Shown here: one piece after another, positions 56,926-64,000 of the stretch | Position numbering within the stretch: the first letter of the stretch is position 1 | How the letters are laid out: the number at the start of each line of letters is the position of its first letter | Translations under genes and position numbers: made by a program | NCBI GenBank assembly: GCA_013339895.1 | Contig: JABACO010000024.1 | Location: 248,001-312,000 of the forward strand | Length of the DNA: 64,000 bases | From: Ephydatia muelleri | Lineage: Eukaryota > Porifera > Demospongiae > Spongillida > Spongillidae | Direction of reading: 5' to 3' | The notes under the pieces: model-generated | What the model was told of the DNA's origin: nothing | Seen by the model: the letters and a program-made list of their open reading frames with translations, nothing else | The model's database searches: none

Positions 56926-57168
56926 TCAATTATCATCTACATGTACCCTGCTTTCAGCACAGGCAAGGTCAGGTGTGTTCACATACAGGTCAATGAAACG
57001 AGGAGCATGGGGTGGCTGAGCGTAGGATGGAAAATCGAAGGCGACACTGAAGCCAACACATGACAGTGGGATATAGTTCACTACCGTATCTCCCAAATAG
57101 TTGTAGGATGTTTTAGCCTCTCTGCCCGTGCTGCCAGCAGTGGAGAAACCAATGACCACCAAGTTCAA
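56926..57168 (-). other. Uncertain minus-strand coding-like frame
   Basis: An 80-codon frame with non-repetitive, protein-like composition (SYNYLGDTVVNYIPLSCVGF, DFPSYAQPPHAPRFIDLYVN). I do not recognise it. It is in an intron of the plus-strand gene and could be a transposon or retroposed fragment. The wider 56346-58906 region otherwise shows no exon I can support. Confidence 0.25.
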
Positions 57169-58906
57169 TGTCTAGGTATCTTTTCTTAGTATTCCTGTTT
57201 TTTGGCTGACTCTTGCATGTTGTCTGAACATAGTGGCGAGGTATTTTGAACGATAACATTTTGGTCATAAACCTTAACTTATAAAAAGGCATTCTAAGTT
57301 GCATTTTGAACACCACATGCCTTGATGTCAAGACAAGCCTCATTAGACACGTTTGTGGAATGATGGTGAAAGGGCTCACCAGATAAGGGCTGTAGAACCA
57401 TCAAATTGATAAATCAGATCATACAGCTCAACAGTTATGGGTTACCAAAGTTTTGAACTTTTTGCATTACCTTTCAGTCTTTGCATCACCTTTCTCTGGC
57501 CTGGGGTAACATAATTAATACGGACAATAGATTTCATTTTGTGCTATCTATGTATAATGATATAATGCTGATTTGTTTGCAAGTGATAGTACTATGGAGA
57601 AAAAAATCGTACAATAGACAGATCACACTTGCTCGAGACAAAGGAACATCTTCCTGGTTAAACTCGATGCCCATCGATCAAAATTGCTTTTTCTACACAA
57701 AGGAGAATTTATAAAATGTTTTACACATTCAATATGGCTGGGACGTTATGAATATTCCACTCTCATGCATTTGCGGATGTATGTTCTCAATTGACCATGC
57801 AATGACCTATAAAAAAGGTGATTATCCCATCATGAGACACAATGAGATTTGATATATCACTGCCATATATCTACCTGTAGTATTGTCATTTATTGTGTAA
57901 TTGTAATTGCCTAGTTTAACCCTTGAGAACATTCTAGAAGATTTATCGGAGGTACTTAAAGCTACTGCTGAGCAGAGGAAGCAGATAATTTGGAGGCTGG
58001 CATTCCTTACGGATGGACGGAGGCGCGAACTGATGTTATTTGTGTGCATATAGCTGTGTGATTCTTATCGCTGCTCTAAGCTGATATTGATTCCTAAACA
58101 GGCTGTCATTGGGTCATGAGCGCGGGTATTCCAGTACTTCACACTAACCCAATGTGGCTGACCACATACACTAGCGAACTATATCCCACTGTCATGCATT
58201 GGCAGTGTAGGACTATAATCCGAAGCCATGGTGGCAAAAAGCTTGTTGATTATTCATGGAATGACTCTACACATTCCCACTACTACACATCAAACAACTT
58301 ACAGTTGTTGTACATATAAATCAATGATTTAGATTTCTATCTACATGTTGTTTCATTAAAAAAAAGCGTTAGAATATATGTGTCACATCATTAAGCATCA
58401 TTTTTGGTTCAAATGAGCATACATGTAGCATTGAATCAAACATTCCTTTGGCTTATATGATTGATCTATGTGGTGATTGTAGCAACAACAAAAGCTAGCT
58501 TCATCATAAGTTGTCTAAGCAATGCTAGTAAAAGTAATACTAGGTAGCTTAAAAGCTTCTGCTCGATCACATTTCAGAAGGAAAATGTGTACAAGTACTT
58601 GCAAATTGGAGCAAATAAAGAAATTGATCTTGTCATCATCATATCTACTCCACTTTAAAATGATTGACTTACATTTACTTTATAAGCATTCATACGCGAT
58701 TTTAAATACGGTAAGATTTAAATATTTGTGTCTAGTGGTAACTATCCTAATTACATGTCTCTGTGACAATCCATGCATATCGGTAAGCTTGATTGATTAT
58801 CAGGGCCGTGATTGATGCATATAAATATGGCGCAACTTGCAAGCAATTTGTCATTTTACATATTGCAATGCTGTCACACAAATTGACCATTTAATTTTCC
58901 TCACAG

Positions 58907-60967
58907 TGGCAAAGCAGTTGTACGAAGAAGCTATGAAGTTTGGCTCCGTGAAACTATCTATTATCAAATGCCTAGTGCTTGGAATAGCAGGTGTAGGGAA
59001 GACATGCCTGAAGAGGCTCCTGCTACAAATACCCCAGAATACAGATGGACCAATTGGTCGAGTCAGCACAGGACTGGCTGATAACCCCATCCAGGCTTTG
59101 GTAGGCTCAGTCAGCTCCATACTAGCTAGTGTCGTTGAGGGTGATACAGGAATTTGGGAGGTGTTGGATGAAACCAAACTAATGAAAGTCATTGCAAGTG
59201 CCTACCAGGCGGACTCTTCACATCCTGCCACACCTCCTCCAGCTTCAACAATGCCACGAGTAGCAATAAATGTATCTGCGCTTGACAACACAGAATCTCA
59301 TAATCGTCATGTGCCCACAATGTCTCCCCCAAACAATTTGTATGTAAATACAATAGCCTCAGGGAATGAGCTTGCCCTCGACCCAGCCATTCAGGAGATA
59401 GATAGTCTTATTATTGAGGTGTTTAAAAGCAAACTATCAGATTGGAAAGAACTGAATGTGAAATTGATTCACTTCATAGATAGTGGTGGTCAACCTCAGT
59501 TTCTTGAGCTCCTACCTGCTTTTGTTCAAGATTTGTCTGCAATCCTTTATGCCGTAAATCTCTCAGAACCCTTAGACCACCATCCTATGATCTATTTCTA
59601 TGGGCAGGACTGCAAGCCCTTGGGGAAACCATACCAGTCCCCATCCTCACACAAGCAAGTTCTACATCAGTGTGTGAGGGCCACATACACTGGAGATGTC
59701 CACCCTCAAGTGTTCGTACTGGGCACACACAGAGATAAGGAGAATGAATGTTTGGAGAAGAAGAAAGACAAGGATATTATAATTAGACAAATCGTACCAC
59801 CAGAATGCCTAGTGGAAAAAAATGAGAGTGAGGTAATTTGGGATGTTAATGGGATTGAACCAGATTCGAAAGATCAAGGCATTGCAAATAATCTTAGACA
59901 AGCAATTGTGAGTCACTGCAGTAATGATGCTTCCTCTCCTCTTCTTCCCATGAAGTGGTTTGTTTTGGAGATGCAGATAACTAGGTCTGCTGTGCAGGGT
60001 GTTTTGAGTCACAATAGATGTCTTGAGCTAGCGCAGAAGTTAGGTATGGATGAGCTAGGTTTTGAAACAGCTCTGAAGCACATGGTCAAATATAATCTCT
60101 TTCTGTGGTACCATAAAGTACCAGAGCTTAGAGATATAGTGATCTCGGATCCACAGGTCATCCTGAAGATCATTACAGATCTAGTTGAATGTAAACATAA
60201 GCTTGCTGCATTAGATGATAAAGGTATTAAAGGCATTTGGCGCACCAAATTTCAAAACCATGCAATTGTCAGCCATGAATTTCTTGCACACAAGCATTTT
60301 GAAAAGCATTTTATTGGCCATGCTTTTACAATTAAGCATTTCATCGCACTGATGTGTCATCTTTTCATCATGGTCCGCTTGGGCAATGACAGTAGCAATG
60401 GTGGCAACTATCTTATGCCAGCCCTTTTAAATCCTAGGCTTGATAAGTGGGTGTGTGATGAAAAGGAATTGGTTGAACCGCTCCTAATCTGTTTTCCTAA
60501 GGGATGTGTACCATATGGGTTATTCAGTTCTTTGGTAGCATTCTTACAGCACAAATGTTGTATTGTGGAAAAGGACAATCAGATCCCAGATTGTCTTTAC
60601 AAAGATTGTGTTCGTTTTAAGCACAGAGATTTTCCTGCAAAATTCAGCATCATTGATTCAGTATCGTACATTGAAGTGCATCTTGAAACTGGTGACTGCA
60701 CCAAAGTATGTCCTAAAATTAGACAGCTAATTTATGAGGGTTTAGGGAGATGCGCTAAGATACTGATTTACAATGGTTTGAAGGATGTAAATGATGGTTT
60801 TATCTGCTCCAATAAGTTATGTAGACATGCAGCTGTACCATATAAGGAAGATACTAATAAAGCAGCATGCATTCATTGTTCAAGAGATATGGATCTGACA
60901 GACCAGCACATTGTCTGGCTTAAAGAAGAATCCACACAAAAGCAGCCCAAGCAAGTCACAATTCATG
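58907..60967 (+). CDS. Roc-COR GTPase exon (ROCO), intact
   Basis: Acceptor TTTTCCTCACAG, donor CATG/GTACGT, phase 1-1, 2061 bp and fully open. After AKQLYEEAMKFGSVKLSIIK comes Walker A GIAGVGKT, a long Ser/Pro-rich insert, the switch motif DSGGQPQFLELLP and the G4-like GTHRDK: a Roc Ras-like domain that binds GTP. The COR dimerisation domain follows (LELAQKLGMDELGFETALKH, VISDPQVILKIITDLVE, LMPALLNPRL), ending in a Cys cluster (FICSNKLC, AACIHCSRDM). Unlike the minus-strand paralogue, the frame is unbroken. The in-frame ATG at 58837 lies in the intron and is not needed. Confidence 0.92.
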
Positions 60968-61087
60968 GTACGTTTGCTATTAAAATGCCCTATTTATTAA
61001 AATGATTTAATGTTTAATTACATTTTCTTTGAGACTCTCATTATTGCTCAACCTCTCGTTTTCCAATTCCACTACCTTCCTCCCCAG

Positions 61088-61401
61088 GAACTGATCAGCC
61101 TTCTCTGAAGCTTCTACAGAAATTTCCTTCCAAAGGAAGACATATTCATCTCATTAATAAATGCAGTTTCAAGTATCACGATCTTGGTATATGGCTTCTT
61201 GATGATGAAAATGCTAATAAAATTGACTCACTGGAGATTAAACACCATTATAATCCAGAGCGCATCACTACTGAAATATTCAAGATATGGATTCGAGGAG
61301 ATGGTCTTAAGCCAATAAGTTGGGATACTCTTGTTCAAGTACTTCAAGATGCTGACCTTCACAATTTGGCAGATGAGCTTCAAGGTACATTGTGCTCATA
61401 G
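61088..61401 (+). CDS. Death-domain exon, 3' end of ANK-Roc-COR-Death gene
   Basis: Acceptor TTCCTCCCCAG, phase 1, open to a TAG at 61401. It encodes 103 codons, with FKYHDLGIWLLDDENANKI, ITTEIFKIWIRGDGLKPISW and LVQVLQDADLHNLADELQ, a Death-fold pattern typical of the C-terminus of ROCO-Death proteins. A GT at 61385 (CAAG/GTACAT) could instead splice onward, but a stop follows within six codons of reading through. Death domains recruit signalling partners by homotypic contact. Confidence 0.85.
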
Positions 61402-62535
61402 AATGAACAGATGATGCATTTCAGGCTTCAATTTGTACATAGAATCTGTAATTAGTACAGCGTAGAGGTCAACTGTTTTCAATGTAGTATACTGTATGAT
61501 GCGTAGGGCTGTTCTTGTCAGAACTTAATTTTTGTTCTTCATGTTTGTACATGTATCCATATGTCTTGAAAAAGATCATGAGCCATTACATACTGAAAAA
61601 GTGTAATAATTGTAATTGGTGTCATGTCATGTACATGCAACTTACACATGTATTGTTATAATATATCATGCTGATTGATATATCAGTTAGTCCAAGTCAT
61701 ATTCATTACCAGTATATGTTGCCTGGATAAAATGCTTGCATATCTAGACATTTCTGAGCTGATATTTTACTATTGAATGTAGTAACTCCCTGAATGTCAG
61801 GCATAGTGCACTCCACTCTTTCTAGGCACATTGAACGGCATCACAAGGACCATCTAAAGAAATATGTCGCAGTAGTTAGTATCACAAATGAAATAGCAGT
61901 TCTAACAGCCAAATGAGAAATCGCAGCTTGAGCAGTATTTTACATCTCCTCAGTCTCACACAAGTTGAGCACAATAAACCCATGTAACGTGCATGGTGCG
62001 GTGATGAATTGCCCCCCCCCCCCCCCCCCCCCCCCACGTTGCATGCATCTCAAGAGGTTCCTTCAACATGCCTTGCAGGGCAAATGTCACCAAAATGATA
62101 GACAGGTCGTATTATTGTATATGTGTTGAGTGGGCGTGGGGTCCAGGTAAGGCCAAGCCCCTGGCCCGACAGGCTAGCTGGCTATTGGCAGCCCTGCTTT
62201 ATTTCAGTTGTTTTTGTCAGATGAGGCTAGGGTACTTGACATATTCGACTCCAGCCGGAATGCCATTGATCGATGGTAAAAGAATTGCAGCATGTGGAAT
62301 GTGCCCTGACCATAATACACATAGACCCGCGCTCCATTTGTCTTCCACCATTGTAAAGTGCGGCATGAAGTGGTTAATAACCCCAGTGAGTTGTCCACAC
62401 ATGGTGGCATCTTTTGGATAGGGGAAATGGAATTCTTTGCTGCAGAGAGCGGGATTCCATATCATGCATGCTCAGGTCAAACCCGGACACAATGACTCGG
62501 AGCAGCACATATATGTTCCGTACCGATGATCAATT
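61402..62535. other. No gene seen; contains poly-C run
   Basis: 3' flank of the Death exon, with a pure C run at about 62010-62036. The 117-codon plus frame at 62068-62421 and overlapping minus frames show no family; I do not call them. Confidence 0.6.
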
Positions 62536-62538
62536 TGT

Positions 62539-62826
62539 CCCGTTGATCAACGGGACGCCGGTTGATCAACCGGGCACCCGGTTGATCAAGTGGGTACCCC
62601 GTTATTCAACCGGGTACCCGGTTGCGTTATAACTATCCGGTTGTCTAACGGGACAATATAGGTTACCCGGTTGTTCAACGGGACCTACCCGGTTGTTCAA
62701 TGGGTTATCCGGTTGTCTAACGGAACAGTATAGTTTACCCGGCTGTTCAACGCGGGACTTACCCGCTTGTTGAACGCGACTTATACCAGGCTGTTCAACA
62801 AGACTTATACCCGGTTGTTCAATGGG
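62539..62826. repeat. Palindromic tandem repeat, CCGGTTGTTCAACGGG core
   Basis: About 12-13 copies of a 16-bp, nearly self-complementary core (CCCGTTGATCAACGGG at 62539 is a perfect palindrome), separated by short linkers such as ACCTA or ACAATATAGGTTA. Spacing alternates between about 18 and 32 bases. Because each unit is its own inverted repeat, the array can fold in many registers. Confidence 0.9.
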
Positions 62827-62978
62827 TGAATATTTGTGTATAAATTGCATATTGAGGCGACCATATATGGAAACAAAAACTACACCCCCTCACCTCCCTG
62901 CCCATGACCATGAGTGTCAATGCATCACTGAAGACCTGAAACAATTACAACACTATAAGAATGCTATCATGGTATATC

Positions 62979-63898
62979 CTAACAATTACCAGCACACGAC
63001 TGACAGTTCCAGACAAGTTTTTTGTTATGAATGAATTTCGAGGGAACAGACACACAGGACTTATGAAACCATTCTTTACAGGAGAAACATTGTATCATGG
63101 TGCCTTCAGCGATAAGACGGCAAATACAATAAATAGAAATGGTTTCTGTCGTGTGTTGCTGTGGGTTTCGGTGACCATGGGTTGGGAACAATGACATGTG
63201 TCCAATTTCAAAGCAGTTGATAACGTGCTGCCTCATTTTTTCCTGGTCAAAATATATCATGGCAGGATCTTGACCAAAATTTAGTGCAGTTGCAAATGCT
63301 ATTGAGAACAAGCCGCAATCACTTGCATTAGCTTGTTTTTGGACATCAATGTAATGGATTACAATATCAGGTTGACAAGACTGCAAAATATCTGCTACTA
63401 ACTTTTGCTCATGATGCGGCAGTTTTCCATGGTTGCTATCATACACTTTGACAGTAGATGGTGGTACACCAATGGTAGATATTGTTATCCAATGATTGTT
63501 GTGAATGTTAAATATCTGAATAAAGGGTGTTCTTTTAGGCTCCATTTGAAATTTAAAAGACAGAATAGTAGACTGAAATCCATCGATAGATGGGTTTTGT
63601 TTCTTTAACAAGTACTGCGCTGAATTAATTATGTCATCATCAAGCCACTGATTTGGAGACTTCAGTACTTCTTTGTGTAATTGTGTTAAAATAATTCCAC
63701 AAATAGAAGTCCATGGTTTCACTACTTCCTTTGCTGGACTTGCATCTGATACAACATCAATTTGTTTGGTTGACAGCAGCGTAGTATCTTTGCAATTTGT
63801 GCATGTATGACCTGGATGGCACAATGATAGACACATCCTATTTCCTGATTTGCACGAACATTTTTTCTTGCTGTGACACCCACTTCTACAGCTACAAC
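62979..63898 (-). CDS. CXC - Ulp1 protease - PHD finger protein, 3' exon
   Basis: Terminal exon of a minus-strand gene that begins beyond the window. Acceptor TTACATGTAG at 63899, phase 1, open to the stop at 62979 (305 codons). In order: a Cys-rich CXC-like segment (GCSCRSGCHSKKKCSC, HPGHTCTNC); a C48/Ulp1 cysteine protease with LDDDIINSAQYLL, His in NNHWITI, Asp in VYDSN, and Gln and Cys in KQANASDCGLF; and a C-terminal PHD finger (IYCICR, MIQCFSCKEWFHKSC, WNCQSC). All catalytic residues are present, so peptidase activity on a ubiquitin-like modifier is plausible. CXC plus Ulp1 combinations are common in transposon-derived proteins, so domestication or an active element are both possible. 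Confidence 0.85.
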
Positions 63899-64000
63899 CT
63901 ACATGTAAAAGTACAGATTTAGATGTATGTACTGAAACTGACACAAATTCGTAATTGTTTATAACATAACATCAAGTGAGAAAAATTAAACTGAGACAAT

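Noticed and set aside
57893..58053. Possible exon LTLENILEDLSEVLKATAEQ upstream of the Roc exon
   Set aside because: The acceptor TTGCCTAG exists, but the phase does not match the preceding exon and no donor was found before the stop.
62539..62826. CRISPR-like or terminator array because of palindromic repeats
   Set aside because: Linkers are short and degenerate, and the context is eukaryotic; treated as a tandem palindromic repeat.

Overview
The window is a eukaryotic, almost certainly invertebrate, chromosome segment. Coding sequence is split by many introns (several of 55-80 bp) with GT...AG borders. Domain content is animal-type: ankyrin repeats, FN3, Roc-COR GTPases with Death domains, chromodomain, PHD. 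Expanded Roc-COR-Death genes together with DIRS, hAT and Merlin elements fit a sponge best (inference only). A 100-N scaffold gap lies at 41927-42026, and several indels in and near coding exons look like assembly error or young pseudogenes.

Layout. 1-6.9 kb: simple repeats, a decayed Merlin DNA transposon (1181-2485) with long inverted ends, and large TG/CA tracts. 6.7-7.4 kb: a reverse-transcriptase fragment running into a minisatellite. 7.49-8.16 kb (minus): a small three-exon chromodomain gene that is not evident from single ORFs. 11.9-12.4 kb (plus): an intronless jacalin-like lectin gene. 12.5-16.4 kb: MITE-like and LINE remnants, poly-G, and stray pieces of the ankyrin cassette. 16.6-23.6 kb (minus): three tandemly duplicated FN3 exons followed by a Roc-COR exon and a Death-domain exon. 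27.8-41.9 kb (minus): nine ankyrin exons in duplicated cassettes separated by C-rich minisatellites; one cassette carries a hAT insertion with a perfect 8-bp target duplication and matching empty sites in its paralogues. 42.0-43.4 kb: after the N gap the same cassette continues in the opposite orientation. 43.2-47.4 kb: DIRS-type remnants (gag zinc finger, RT, tyrosine recombinase) abutting a LINE with a restriction-like endonuclease. 48.4-61.4 kb (plus): a second gene with ankyrin exons, an acidic exon, an intact Roc-COR exon and a Death exon, all phase compatible. 62.5-62.8 kb: a palindromic tandem repeat. 63-63.9 kb (minus): the 3' exon of a CXC-Ulp1-PHD gene that runs off the window.

How it fits together. 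The two Roc-COR-Death genes are transcribed away from each other from a transposon-rich centre, with ankyrin exons on the centre-proximal side of each. This suggests a duplicated locus of multi-domain signalling GTPases whose sensor part (ankyrin or FN3) is diversified by exon and cassette duplication. Splice phases support FN3 exons joining the minus-strand Roc exon and the acidic exon joining the plus-strand Roc exon. Whether the minus-strand ankyrin exons belong to the FN3-Roc gene cannot be decided from sequence alone.
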